The notes: generated by a model not told the origin, from the letters alone. Shown: positions 17,696 to 26,082, counted from the first letter of the stretch. The stretch: DNA of 64,000 nt from Argonema antarcticum A004/B2 (GCF_023333585.1 NZ_JAIQZN010000025.1:1-64000), one strand, 5' to 3'. Translations and numbers: made by a program.

Positions 17696-17954
17696 AAATT
17701 GAGAGTAACGCTTCTGAAGGTGCAGGCAGATTTTCCATTACGGATATGAAAAACCGACTATCGCGTTCGGACAGCGCCAGAGACTCATCCTCATAAGTTA
17801 CAGGAACGTTTCTCTTATAATTTAAAGTTTTGTGCCTGCGTTTTAAGGAAGTGCAGAAAGCTTTTTTCTTTCGCTTATTCGGAATACCTTTTTCTTTTGT
17901 TTGTAAAGGTGACATGAGGTTGCACTTGAAGTTTTCTATGTTTTTGCCTAGCAT
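17688..17954 (-). pseudogene. decayed DUF1778-type antitoxin
   Basis: The C-terminal part, LALSERDSRFFISVMENLPA followed by PSEALLS, matches the end of DUF1778/TacA-type antitoxins, and MSPLQTKEKGIP resembles their start. The region between is Lys/Arg-rich and lacks the ribbon-helix-helix core, so the gene appears internally damaged. No acetyltransferase toxin follows; instead the Ntox50 frame begins within its last codons. Confidence 0.5.
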
Positions 17955-18018
17955 TAGGTAATAGTCAATGGTTAAGTTAGATAGATAGCAGTAATGGTCG
18001 TTTAATATTTGTAACTAC

Positions 18019-18118
18019 AGTTATATTAATGATATACGAGTATTCGGATCGAAGTCAAGTCTCGGCAAAAGAGAAAATGCGATCGCACTTTGGCTATGGG
18101 GTGTGGGAGTGCGATCGC
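18019..18118. repeat. direct repeat and HIP1 palindrome, left of RloAB
   Basis: Bases 18019-18060 (AGTTATATTAATGATATACG and onward) are identical to 21015-21056. They are followed at 18079-18118 by a palindromic unit TGCGATCGCACTTTGG ... GAGTGCGATCGC that also occurs at 18681-18728 and, partly, at 21074-21113. Together the copies bracket the RloAB genes. Confidence 0.85.
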
Positions 18119-18191
18119 TCTTTGAGTATACTTTGTAGAGATTAAACTGTTTAATTGTGGTGTAGAGTCATTGCTGTTGTAGGGGGATGAG

Positions 18192-18377
18192 TTGCCAAAC
18201 GATTTCGTGACAGGGCAAGCACAGAGAATTCTGGAGATTTTCTACTCTACCCCATTTATAGAATGTCACCCATTGACTCGTGAGTTTGCAAGCGTGCCTG
18301 CCCGCTCTGGTATCTACGCATTTCGCCATCAATCAGATGCTATAACATTCGTATCAGGCAAGAGGAATAAAGCATAA
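18192..18377 (+). pseudogene. truncated GIY-YIG-like nuclease fragment
   Basis: A 61-codon frame from TTG. The segment VPARSGIYAFRHQSDAITFV resembles the start of cyanobacterial GIY-YIG-like domains, where YAFRH...ILYIGKA follows; here the sequence ends shortly after SGKRNKA. The catalytic Arg and Glu regions are missing. Its stop abuts the next small gene (overlap of the last base). A real but short protein cannot be excluded. Confidence 0.4.
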
Positions 18378-18601
18378 TGGAAACTGCCACCGAACACTTA
18401 TCACCAGTCGCCGCAAATGCTTTTCTTGATGCGCTTCCAAATAAAATTAAGCAGGCGTTGATTGCATATTCAGCAGAAATAGAATATCCCGTAGAAGCCG
18501 TGTTAGAAATGGCGATATCTGGTTTTCTCGATCCTGATTCAGTTAGTTTTGTAGATTGTAAACCGCTATCTGGGATGGATATTGAGAGGAAAGCAAGTTA
18601 A
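18377..18601 (+). CDS. small conserved hypothetical protein
   Basis: A 74-residue acidic protein (METATEHLSPVAANAFLDAL, then IKQALIAYSAEIEYPVEAVLEM and GFLDPDSVSF). It is predicted to be helical with no membrane segment. I recognise the type as a small protein found next to GIY-YIG-like genes in cyanobacteria, but no function is known. It begins directly at the end of the nuclease fragment, suggesting a former operon. Confidence 0.6.
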   Translation: METATEHLSPVAANAFLDALPNKIKQALIAYSAEIEYPVEAVLEMAISGFLDPDSVSFVDCKPLSGMDIERKAS

Positions 18602-18614
18602 GGGATAAAACCTT

Positions 18615-18664
18615 ATGCTTTCCTTGAAATTACCTTATACTATTGTCATTCAATGGAGTGAGAT
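18615..18664 (+). pseudogene. 5-prime fragment of a hicB-like gene
   Basis: From 18624 the sequence reads LKLPYTIVIQWS, nearly identical in DNA and protein to the first 14 codons of the hicB-like gene at 21188. It then runs into the HIP1 palindrome repeat at 18681-18728. It is a duplicated, truncated copy. Confidence 0.8.
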
Positions 18665-18680
18665 CGCTCATCCAAAGACA

Positions 18681-18728
18681 AGTGCGATCTCACTTTGGCT
18701 GTGTGCGAGTTTGGGAGTGCGATCGCAC
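18681..18728. repeat. HIP1 palindromic repeat, middle copy
   Basis: AGTGCGATCTCACTTTGGCT at the left and GTTTGGGAGTGCGATCGCAC at the right form an inverted pair. Related units lie at 18079-18118 and 21074-21113. Confidence 0.8.
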
Positions 18729-18774
18729 ATCAAAAACCTGATCGACACCCAACACCACACTTATTCAAAAACCT

Positions 18775-19458
18775 TTATTCCTGTTGAGGCGCAAAAATTA
18801 CTTCATTAAGCTTTTCCACCAATCTATAAACTGTTGTTGATGGATTTTGATTGTGTATTCTTGTTATCTCTTCCAGCGTTAAATTATCCAACTTATCGGT
18901 ATCTATACCATAACTAGACAAAAGGTTTCTAGCATATTTAATAGCATTAGCTTGTTTATCTTTCAGTTTTTCATACATATCCTCACAATTTTTTTCATAT
19001 TTTTCTCCGAGTCGCGTCTTACTACTAAGCATCTCTTTTAAATTGCTGCGATGTGTTTCACTGACATAATATTCATAATGCAATAGATACCATAACTCAA
19101 AAGCGTCATTAGAAATAGCTAAATTTACTTTATTTTCTCTAGCTAATCTAATTGCTTCATTAAAATTTTGTTGATTATTATTTTCCTTTTTGGCATCTCT
19201 ATCAAATACACACCAAACCTCATCTTCACCGTAAGCACTATCATCTTTTAATTTTTTAGCTTTTTTTACTACCGTTATACCGACTGCGCTGGCTGGTATA
19301 ATTTGAATAGTTGCAGTTTTGTTATCTCTGCCTATCTTTTGGAAAGCTGCAAAATAATTCGGCTCAGTTTCTATACCTTCACAAACAATCAAAAAAGTTT
19401 TCCTTACGGATTTATAATTTGTTTTCCTCTCAAAAGGCTTAGGCTTTTTTTTACTCAT
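18775..19458 (-). CDS. rloB: RloB-like protein (AbiL-type partner)
   Basis: A 227-residue RloB family protein with a Toprim-like core: LIVCEGIETEPNYF (acidic residue after the first strand) and VWCVFDRDA (DxD type), followed by a Lys-rich helical half. RloB proteins occur with an AAA ATPase in abortive-infection type defence (AbiLi/AbiLii in lactococci, RloA/RloB in RM islands). The start codon lies two bases after the stop of the ATPase gene. Low G+C relative to uvrA and flanking duplicated sequence suggest import. Molecular activity is probably nucleolytic but unproven here. Confidence 0.88.
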   Translation of the reverse strand: MSKKKPKPFERKTNYKSVRKTFLIVCEGIETEPNYFAAFQKIGRDNKTATIQIIPASAVGITVVKKAKKLKDDSAYGEDEVWCVFDRDAKKENNNQQNFNEAIRLARENKVNLAISNDAFELWYLLHYEYYVSETHRSNLKEMLSSKTRLGEKYEKNCEDMYEKLKDKQANAIKYARNLLSSYGIDTDKLDNLTLEEITRIHNQNPSTTVYRLVEKLNEVIFAPQQE

Positions 19459-19460
19459 TT

Positions 19461-20759
19461 CTATTGATTAGCTAAAAGTTCCCGAAAATTTCCTATAAAA
19501 GGAATAGCTCCATATTTACCGCGAATATAATCTGATTCAAAAGCAGCATCTTCTGGTATATCGTACTCAACTAAAGAATATAAATCAGTAGCTCCTTGTT
19601 GATTTTTCTCTGTAAACCATATTTGATCTCGCCTTAATAATCTACTTCCAAATAAACGAGAACTCAACAAGTTTGTATCGTGAGTCATAAAAATAAGTTG
19701 CGCTCCTTTTGAGTTATATTCCTGGGAATTAAATAACTGTACAATTTGGCGAGTAATCATAGGATGTAACTTCGCATCTAATTCATCTATAACAATAAGA
19801 TGCCCGTTTCTTAGAGCATTTAAAAGAATGCCTGATAAATAAAATAATTTTTTTGTTCCTTCCGATTCATTTTCTTCCAACTCGAATTTTTCGATTTCTA
19901 CAACCTGATCTTCTTCATTATACTTTTCATGCCATGTCTGAATGCTAGTGCTAGAAATTTCATTCGCTGAACGTAAAATTAACTTTTTGAGTTCCTCTGG
20001 CATCTCTGAAGGCAGAGATACACTTTCTTTAGTCATGCGAATATCGTATATGTATAAATCTAAATCTTTAATAAATTGCACTATATCTTCTCTATGAGAA
20101 AATGAAGATTCAAAATATTTGATAGTGATATTTCTGTAATTCCTATCCTGGGTTCCTGAAATAACTTGACAGTTGAAAAACCATTTCAATATTTGTTCAG
20201 AAATCTTTCCATTAAACTGGGCTGAGACAGATAGGAATAGAGAGTTATGTTTGGTCTTTTCTTCTAAGCTTTTTCCCTCTTTAAAAAATTTTGAACTAAT
20301 TCTAAATTGATTTTTGTTCCTGGTAAATAAATTATATTCTTGTACATTAGTTGTGCAATATAACCACTCGTTAATAATTTTTTCTTTAGTTAGTTCAAAA
20401 CCATATCTATAAATTTTATTACTTAGCCAAAAGATAACCTGAAAAAATGAAGGTTTATTCTCAGTTACCGTACTAAGTCTAAAGGGTTCTATTTCGATTT
20501 CATCAGTAATTTGAATTTGTCTGGAAGAATCAATAACAAACCTCCTCATAAATCCAAATGCTTTAGCAAAATTACTTTTACCACTTGCATTTGCTCCATA
20601 AATAGCAGCGGTTTGCAGTAAATTTAATTTTTCATTTACTGTAAATACACTATTACTATCTAGTTCTGAATCTTGGTTGTCAATATCAGATGCAACCATG
20701 CTGAAAGTAAGTGTCTCCTTAAAAGACAGGTAGTTACCAACTTGAAACTCGATCAGCAT
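19461..20759 (-). CDS. rloA: RloA-like AAA ATPase (AbiL-type)
   Basis: A 432-residue ATP-binding protein of the RloA/AbiLi group. Walker A IYGANASGKSNF follows an N-terminal FQVGNYLSFKETLTFSM strand. Near the C-terminus LHPMITRQIVQLF follows Walker B LIVIDELDAKLH, and the switch His is in LIFMTHDTNLL. This SMC/OLD-like layout fits a sensor ATPase controlling the toxic RloB partner. Length is normal and no damage is visible. The two genes form an operon bracketed by direct repeats. Confidence 0.9.
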   Translation of the reverse strand: MLIEFQVGNYLSFKETLTFSMVASDIDNQDSELDSNSVFTVNEKLNLLQTAAIYGANASGKSNFAKAFGFMRRFVIDSSRQIQITDEIEIEPFRLSTVTENKPSFFQVIFWLSNKIYRYGFELTKEKIINEWLYCTTNVQEYNLFTRNKNQFRISSKFFKEGKSLEEKTKHNSLFLSVSAQFNGKISEQILKWFFNCQVISGTQDRNYRNITIKYFESSFSHREDIVQFIKDLDLYIYDIRMTKESVSLPSEMPEELKKLILRSANEISSTSIQTWHEKYNEEDQVVEIEKFELEENESEGTKKLFYLSGILLNALRNGHLIVIDELDAKLHPMITRQIVQLFNSQEYNSKGAQLIFMTHDTNLLSSRLFGSRLLRRDQIWFTEKNQQGATDLYSLVEYDIPEDAAFESDYIRGKYGAIPFIGNFRELLANQ

Positions 20760-21187
20760 GAACTTAATTTAACCTTTTTTGCTTGTTTGTTCTAGCTAGT
20801 ATTACAGCATATTCTAGGTATAGTAACAACCCTCACCTATAAAAAAGTTCCCAGTAATACTCTGAGGTCTGCAAATAGCCGTAATACAACTATCATAAAC
20901 CAATACAGAGTATTTTTCCCGCCCCATAAGCAAGCAACTATCTGCCCCAAGATTCTGAAACTATCCCTGGTTTAAAATCATCCAACGGATAGAGGTATAA
21001 TTTCAATTGACCTTAGTTATATTAATGATATACGAGTATTCGGATCGAAGTCAAGTTTGGGGTTAAGAGCAAATGCGATCGCACTTTGGATATGTGTGAG
21101 TTTGGGAGTGCGAAAAGCATATTTAGAAAAACAAGTTAATCAAAAATTAGCTAAATTACAAAAAATTCAAGAAAAGGAGTCAGAACA
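20760..21187. other. intergenic region upstream of RloAB and hicB-like gene
   Basis: Contains the RloAB promoter region on the minus strand (about 20760-20900, AT-rich), the second copy of the 42-bp direct repeat (21015-21056), the partial HIP1 palindrome (21074-21113), and the tail of a broken gene (21116-21190). Confidence 0.6.
21015..21113. repeat. direct repeat and HIP1 palindrome, right of RloAB
   Basis: Copy of 18019-18060 followed by a palindrome whose right arm is cut short (GGGAGTGCGAAAAG). The cut end joins the broken gene tail at 21116. Confidence 0.85.
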
Positions 21188-21190
21188 ATG
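21116..21190 (+). pseudogene. C-terminal tail of a broken gene
   Basis: The frame KAYLEKQVNQKLAKLQKIQE then KESEQ ends in TGA overlapping the ATG of the hicB-like gene (ATGA). The amphipathic Lys/Gln helix looks like a genuine C-terminus; the N-terminal part is replaced by the HIP1 repeat. The overlap shows that the lost gene was translationally coupled to hicB. Confidence 0.5.
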
Positions 21191-21415
21191 AAATTACCTT
21201 ATACAATAGTCATTCAATGGAGTGATGAAGATGGATGTTATTTAGTCCATTTACCAGAGTTTCCCACTCAACAATTTCACACTCATGGTGACACCTATCA
21301 AGAAGCCTTAAGCAACGCTCAAGAAGTTTTGGAATTACTCGTTGAAGAATATCAACAAGACGGTAAACCTTTACCTCAACCTAAACCGCTAGTTACTATT
21401 TCTCAAGTTGCTTAG
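21188..21415 (+). CDS. hicB: HicB-family antitoxin-like protein
   Basis: A 75-residue HicB-like protein: LPYTIVIQWSDEDGCYLVHL then PEFPTQQFHTHGDTYQEAL and ALSNAQEVLELLVEEY. This is the partial RNase H-like fold of HicB antitoxins without a C-terminal DNA-binding domain. No HicA toxin follows. GGAG upstream (AAGGAGTC) gives a good ribosome binding site. A truncated copy of its 5-prime end lies at 18624. Solitary HicB-like genes are common in cyanobacteria. Confidence 0.88.
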   Translation: MKLPYTIVIQWSDEDGCYLVHLPEFPTQQFHTHGDTYQEALSNAQEVLELLVEEYQQDGKPLPQPKPLVTISQVA

Positions 21416-21502
21416 GGTGTGGGGTGTGGGAGTGCTGGAAGATCTAAATTTTCCCCCTCCCTGTTGCGGGGAGAGGGTGAGGGGGTGGGGTAAGCTATCC
21501 GA

Positions 21503-22366
21503 TTAATTGACGCTCAAAATTGACCACTTAACGGTTTGACTGCCACTGTTGTCAAAGTATATGTATTGTTGGTCATTGTTGATGAACGATACGGTTTCGC
21601 CAGGATTGAGTTCAACTGTCTGTTCCTTGCCGTTAGCAACAGCTCGATCGTCTTTTACCGCCACCAGTGCTGCTGGCGTTATGCCTTGGAAACGCATATA
21701 TGGTTCTCGCCCCGTATTCGCCGGATTGCCATTGGCATCTACCATGTTAGCGATCGGGGCGTTGTTGTCGCTCCACCCGTAGTTCCACGTTCCCTCGGCT
21801 TGAATTTTTAATGTTATCTTTTTGTCCGATTCGTTAATCAAGCTGGGAAGGTTTTCCTCTTCAGTTGCCAAAACAATAAGTTCGCCGCTAGGTAGGGGAA
21901 AGGTTTTATTGTCAGGGCCAGAGACAATAGATTCTTCTTTAGTTGAAGTAGAACCGTTACCGTTCTTGATGCTGGCAATAGACCACTTAATCGTGAGACT
22001 GCCACTGTTGTCACCGTACACACCCGGTTGGTCATTGTTTATAAACGATACAGTCTTGCCTGGTGGGATCTCGATCGTATGTTCCTTGCCGCTTCCCACA
22101 GGTTTGCCATCAATTACCGCCACCAGTGCCGCTGGCGTTACGTCTGGAAAGCGCATATATGGGTTTCGTCCAGTCTGCGCCGTATTGCCATCGCCATCGA
22201 CTTGATTAGCGAATGCGTCTTTACCTCCGTAACTCCACTTTCCCTCAGCTTGAATTTTAAATGTTATCGTTTTGTCAGATTGGTTGGTCAAGCTAGGAAG
22301 GGTTTTTTCCTCTTTTGCGAAAACGGTAAGTTCACCGCTGGGTAGCTTTATGCTGGATTTGGTCAT
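21503..22366 (-). CDS. protein with two PA-IL (LecA)-like lectin domains
   Basis: From ATG 22366 (MTKSSIKLPSGELTVFA) the protein is about 287 residues with two tandem domains of about 125 residues. Each has LPSGEL, a KIQAEGxWxYG strand, YMRFxxxTPAALVAV, and an end SFINNDQ...YxDNSGS. These correspond to the calcium and galactose binding loop region of LecA-like lectins (ND...DNSG). The frame stays open upstream to 22522, but that extension is Lys/Phe-rich and has no ribosome binding site, so I use the internal start. Cytoplasmic or released; the sugar ligand is unknown. A MITE lies just upstream. Confidence 0.8.
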   Translation of the reverse strand: MTKSSIKLPSGELTVFAKEEKTLPSLTNQSDKTITFKIQAEGKWSYGGKDAFANQVDGDGNTAQTGRNPYMRFPDVTPAALVAVIDGKPVGSGKEHTIEIPPGKTVSFINNDQPGVYGDNSGSLTIKWSIASIKNGNGSTSTKEESIVSGPDNKTFPLPSGELIVLATEEENLPSLINESDKKITLKIQAEGTWNYGWSDNNAPIANMVDANGNPANTGREPYMRFQGITPAALVAVKDDRAVANGKEQTVELNPGETVSFINNDQQYIYFDNSGSQTVKWSILSVN

Positions 22367-22526
22367 GGTTTTTTTTAGTTGCTCGTTTACAGGAGTTACT
22401 TTACCATAGACGCCCTCAGTAACTTGTAATTTCTTTAACTTTTTTTTATAAAAGCTATGATTTTTATGATTTAAAATACTAAGGACTCCAGATGAACAAA
22501 AAAAACGTAACTGCACCCACAAAAAT

Positions 22527-22626
22527 AGGTCTTCCGTACTTACTATGCTATTTGAGCAGAGGAGCAGATGAGAAAATAAATAAAAATGTTCTTAACTGAA
22601 CAAAAACATAGTAAATACGGAAGAGC
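22527..22626. mobile_element. MITE copy B
   Basis: A 100-bp element with terminal repeats GGTCTTCCGTACTTACTATG and CATAGTAAATACGGAAGAGCC-like ends, and an interior with AAATAAAAATGTT and GAACAAAAA. It lies between the lectin gene and the phosphopantetheinyl transferase gene and ends seven bases from the latter's stop. Confidence 0.85.
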
Positions 22627-22632
22627 CGATTT

Positions 22633-23385
22633 TCACTCCTCCAGCCACTGCCAGCAGCTGATATTAAAACCAAAACCTTCTACGGCAAGAGCAGCAACAT
22701 AGCCAGTCACAGGGATAAAATCTTGAAGCAACCAATTAGCAGCTGACTCGGTATCGCTTTTGATACTAAGTAGCTTAGCTGGTTCTCCTGGAGATAAGGA
22801 AACATCAAATCCATCCAGGGGGAAACTTAATCCATCTCCAATTGCTTTGACATAAGCTTCTTTGCGAGTCCAGCAATTATAAAATGCTACTTGTTGTTGA
22901 CTGCGATCGAGGTCGCGCAATACAGCATATTCTTGGGAGGAAAAGAAACGTTTGGCAATTTGTTCGGCATCGTCAATGGGACGGATTTTTTCGATGTCGA
23001 TACCGAGATTGCGATCGCACGTCACCGCATATAGAGCAAATCCATGAGAGTCAGATAAATTAAACCGCAGTCTATCCCCACCGCAGGTTTCCGCCAGTGC
23101 AGGTTTGCCGCGAGAACCATAATTAAATTCCAACTCATTTGGCGATCTATCCAAATAGCGACTCAAAATCGTTCTGAGAATTCCACGACGAGCTATGAAA
23201 CGGTTTCTATGCTGCTCAAAGTAAAATCTCTCGGCCCTCTTTAGCTCATCCTCAGAGAGGATTTGTGCTAGCTGCTGAACTCGTAGACTGGGTAAGTCAA
23301 TACAAGCACACCAGATATGAATATCATTACTCGACAATGTAAAATCTGCTGGTGGAGCATCCCAGATACAACCAGAAACCGTCAT
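22633..23385 (-). CDS. 4-prime-phosphopantetheinyl transferase, Sfp/HetI type
   Basis: A 250-residue Sfp-type PPTase that moves phosphopantetheine from CoA to carrier proteins of fatty-acid, polyketide or peptide synthases. Visible motifs are LRFNLSDSHGFALYA, LGIDIEKIRP (Mg-binding Asp and Glu) and FYNCWTRKEAYVKAIGDGL (WxxKEAxxK). Cyanobacteria usually carry one such enzyme, of the HetI group, serving all carriers. Length is normal. Start ATG 23385 reads MTVSGCIWDAPP. It is monocistronic. Confidence 0.93.
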   Translation of the reverse strand: MTVSGCIWDAPPADFTLSSNDIHIWCACIDLPSLRVQQLAQILSEDELKRAERFYFEQHRNRFIARRGILRTILSRYLDRSPNELEFNYGSRGKPALAETCGGDRLRFNLSDSHGFALYAVTCDRNLGIDIEKIRPIDDAEQIAKRFFSSQEYAVLRDLDRSQQQVAFYNCWTRKEAYVKAIGDGLSFPLDGFDVSLSPGEPAKLLSIKSDTESAANWLLQDFIPVTGYVAALAVEGFGFNISCWQWLEE

Positions 23386-23574
23386 CAGTAGCTATCCTTT
23401 AAGATCGGAGAAACAAAAGATAAATTATGCCAGATTTTTCTGACGATTTCCCCTGCTAGCTAAACAGTAAATTTCACTAATCCTTTACTGCCAAAGGTGG
23501 GCCATTGTTGACCCACCCCCATCAAAAGTTATAACTGCAAGCTTTAACCAAACAAGAAAGCTTGTGCAAAGTTA

Positions 23575-24822
23575 TTACAACGGCGTGCTGCGATCGATGA
23601 TGTTCAGATTTCGATCGTCAACACTGTCGTCTTTCACTGGTTTGTCAACGTTGACTGATTGAGTGTCGAAGGTTGAGTTCTCAACGTAAGCAGTCTCTCC
23701 ATAAACTTCCATCGGAGCGACTTCTCCTTGATAAAAGCCCGCATTAGTAGAAGCTACTGGCATACCAGTGTCTGTAGGGGCAGTGCGATTATCAACAATA
23801 GTTACATAGGAGACATCCTCAGTTGCACCTTTTCCTGACTTCGCTACAGAGGACTTGACATCCTCAGCTTTATCCTTGAAAGCTTCACCTACACCTTGAA
23901 CAGAAGTTTTGATCCCCTCAGCGCTACCCTTAACTGCCTCTACTACAGATGGCTTCACTTCCTGGGCGGCATCCCTTACGGCATCCCCTACACCTTGAAC
24001 AGAAGTCTTGATCCCCTCAGCACTACCCTTGACCGCATCTACTACAGATGGCTTGACCTCTTGAGCGGTATCCCTTACGGCGTCGCCTACACCTTGAACA
24101 GAAGTCTTGATTCCCTCAGCGCTACCCTTAACGGCGTCTACTACAGAGGGCTTGACTTCCTCAACGGCACTCTTTACGGACTGGGCTACATCTTTTACAG
24201 ATGGCTTGACATCCTCAACGGCTTCGTTTAAGGTTTGCGCTGCATTTACTAGAGATGGCTTGGCTTCCTCAACTGTACTCCTGACGGACTCCGCCATACC
24301 TACTACAGAAGGCTTGGCTTCCTCAACTGTACTCCTGACGGACTCCGCTATACCTACTACAGAAGGCTTGACTTCCTCAACTGTACTCTTGACGGAATCC
24401 GCTATACCTATTACAGAGGGCTTGACTTCCTCAAGCGTAACCTTTGCTGCATCCCCTACATCTTCTACCGTGTGGGTAACACCTTCAGCCACACCCTTTA
24501 CTGCGCCTACTACATCTTCTACAGTGTGGCTAACGCTCTCGGCTGCATCATTACCAGTGATACCGCCAGCTAATGCGCCTACTACAGCACCGATCGCTGC
24601 TCCAGCGCGACCCCCAACTAAACTACCAATAGCCGCTCCTGCTACCCCGCCTGCAGCGGCACCAATGCGTGTGCCAACTGGATGAATAGCAGGTTGATCT
24701 ATAGTTGCTTGAGCATTTTCTTGACGCTCCTCAGAAGGCTCCTTGTTCTCGCTCATCACAATTTTTTCTTCTGTAGGTTGAACATCAGATTGACTCATAT
24801 CGTATTGATCCTTCTCGTTCAT
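23575..24822 (-). CDS. LEA-like repeat protein with glycine zipper
   Basis: A 415-residue protein. Residues about 48-95 form a glycine-zipper helix (GAAAGGVAGAAIGSLVGGRA, GAAIGAVVGALAGG) suited to membrane insertion. After that come many 18-residue repeats of the type VKSTVEEVKPSVVGIAE, then three nearly identical 33-residue units (VVDAVKGSAEGIKTSVQGVG plus DAVRDTAQEVKPS). These 11-mer-periodic amphipathic helices resemble late-embryogenesis-abundant/desiccation proteins. DNA repeats of 99 and about 60 bp underlie them (23900-24420). A stress or envelope role is inference. ATG 24822 begins MNEKDQYDMSQ. Confidence 0.8.
   Translation of the reverse strand: MNEKDQYDMSQSDVQPTEEKIVMSENKEPSEERQENAQATIDQPAIHPVGTRIGAAAGGVAGAAIGSLVGGRAGAAIGAVVGALAGGITGNDAAESVSHTVEDVVGAVKGVAEGVTHTVEDVGDAAKVTLEEVKPSVIGIADSVKSTVEEVKPSVVGIAESVRSTVEEAKPSVVGMAESVRSTVEEAKPSLVNAAQTLNEAVEDVKPSVKDVAQSVKSAVEEVKPSVVDAVKGSAEGIKTSVQGVGDAVRDTAQEVKPSVVDAVKGSAEGIKTSVQGVGDAVRDAAQEVKPSVVEAVKGSAEGIKTSVQGVGEAFKDKAEDVKSSVAKSGKGATEDVSYVTIVDNRTAPTDTGMPVASTNAGFYQGEVAPMEVYGETAYVENSTFDTQSVNVDKPVKDDSVDDRNLNIIDRSTPL
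23900..24420 (-). repeat. coding minisatellites, 99-bp and about 60-bp units
   Basis: Three 99-bp units lie at about 23900-24180 and three shorter units at about 24255-24420, all within the LEA-like gene and in frame. Confidence 0.85.
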
Positions 24823-25239
24823 AACAATGGTTTCCTCTTTTGATTTATGCCTCGATTCAGCAAACTACTATCTAAACTCTCTTATAGAGAGATTCATTAA
24901 TTTGTTTGCACTGTCAATCAATACATCCGAATCTGGATGTGATAAGCTATTACGCATCTACATCGAATACAAAGACGGGCAGAATGCCCATCCCACAATA
25001 AGCTCAGAAAAACTGACTGTGAAATTAGATGCGTAGCAGATGAATATCGACATTTATAGGTATGGGCGCGGTTGCATAACTCTCATTTGGGGCGATATTT
25101 TACTAACAGTAAATATAACAACCGTAGCCCAATACTTACACCTCTCCTGCGAAAGATATGGCTAAATACAAAGTCATTCTGCGGTTGTAAGTCTTAGGTT
25201 TATACGAGTAATTACCCATTGCAAATAAGCAAATGGTAT

Positions 25240-25411
25240 GTATGATGCCATACTTCTTTGTCGGTAGTCTCTCCAAAGGAGTAATTTCACAGATCAAATT
25301 CCATCTCAGTGAAATTTCACCCGGTTGTGTGAGCCGCCCAATACCTACCGGCGATTACCTTTAGATCAAGTAGATGCACTCTGATGAAACCCCTGACGGC
25401 AGGGGTTTTTT
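25240..25411 (+). ncRNA. candidate small RNA before orphan terminator
   Basis: No reading frame leads into the terminator at 25389. Upstream sequence contains complementary pieces (TGAAATTTCAC with CTCAGTGAAATT; CCTACCGGCGATT). I cannot match it to 6S RNA, Yfr1 or Yfr2 by eye. The 5-prime end is a guess. Confidence 0.25.
25389..25411 (+). terminator. Rho-independent terminator
   Basis: Perfect 7-bp stem ACCCCTG/CAGGGGT with an ACGG loop, followed by six T. Confidence 0.85.
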
Positions 25412-25590
25412 GTTTGGGAAAGCCGACTGCTACAGGGATTTTCTCTGGGCCGATCGCTTTATACTGTCCTAAGATATCTGACTATGGGTATAAATTAAAA
25501 TTCTAGATTGTGCGATTTGAGGACTGTTTGAAGCTAAGCTGGGAGCAGGAGGTAGATTTTGCTTTCCCTGAACAATCAACCGGAAACTAT

Positions 25591-26082
25591 ATGATTATCC
25601 GTCCAGCGACACCAGCTGACGTACCCGCAGTCCTACCAATGGTAGCTAAGATTTGTGCTTTACACGAATCTTGGGATTCTGCTAAGTATGGGTTTTTACC
25701 AAATCCAGAGTTGCGTTACGATCGCTGGTTGGCTAAAATTGCGATAGACGATCGGGCCGTGTTTCTAGTAGCTGAAATTGAAGCAACTGAGCCAAAACAA
25801 TCCCCTCTATTGGTTGCATTTCTGGTCGCAACGGTAGAGCGCGAAATACCCATCTACCGCCTCAAGGAATTTGCTTTTATTCACGACATTTGGGTGGAGC
25901 CAGAATATCGCCATGCAGGGATTGCACGGCAGATGGTAATGCAGGCTGTAGAACTTTTTGGCAAGATGGGAATTAAACAAATTCGCCTGGATACATCTGG
26001 CCCTAACGAAGCGGCTCGGCGCTTGTTTTCGTCGTGCGGTTTTCGGATAAGCACTATGGAAATGCTGATCGAATTAGAATAA
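25591..26082 (+). CDS. GNAT family N-acetyltransferase
   Basis: About 163 residues from ATG 25591 (MIIRPATPADVPAVLPMVAK). The acetyl-CoA motif is VEPEYRHAGIARQMVMQAVE (R/Q-x-x-G-x-G/A type), and LDTSGPNEAARRLFSSCGF is the standard C-terminal helix-strand. A GTG at 25510 would add 27 residues, but relatives begin at the MIIRPA region. The substrate is unknown. It is followed 35 bases later by a membrane protein gene in the same direction. Confidence 0.88.
   Translation: MIIRPATPADVPAVLPMVAKICALHESWDSAKYGFLPNPELRYDRWLAKIAIDDRAVFLVAEIEATEPKQSPLLVAFLVATVEREIPIYRLKEFAFIHDIWVEPEYRHAGIARQMVMQAVELFGKMGIKQIRLDTSGPNEAARRLFSSCGFRISTMEMLIELE

Larger units (their letters stand above)
24823..25590. other. 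intergenic region with an orphan terminator
   Basis: About 770 bases between divergent genes. TTGCAT near 25073 and TATTTT near 25097 could be a promoter. A strong terminator at 25389-25411 ends the region without any gene before it, so a small RNA of up to 300 nt is possible. A 69-codon frame at 24827-25036 shows no recognisable protein features. Confidence 0.55.

Noticed and set aside
24107-24685. Plus-strand 192-codon Thr/Ser/Pro-rich frame
   Set aside because: Antisense to the LEA-like gene; produced by its repeats.
24827-25036. 69-codon plus-strand frame divergent from the LEA-like gene
   Set aside because: Composition is not protein-like and it overlaps the expected promoter region of the LEA-like gene.
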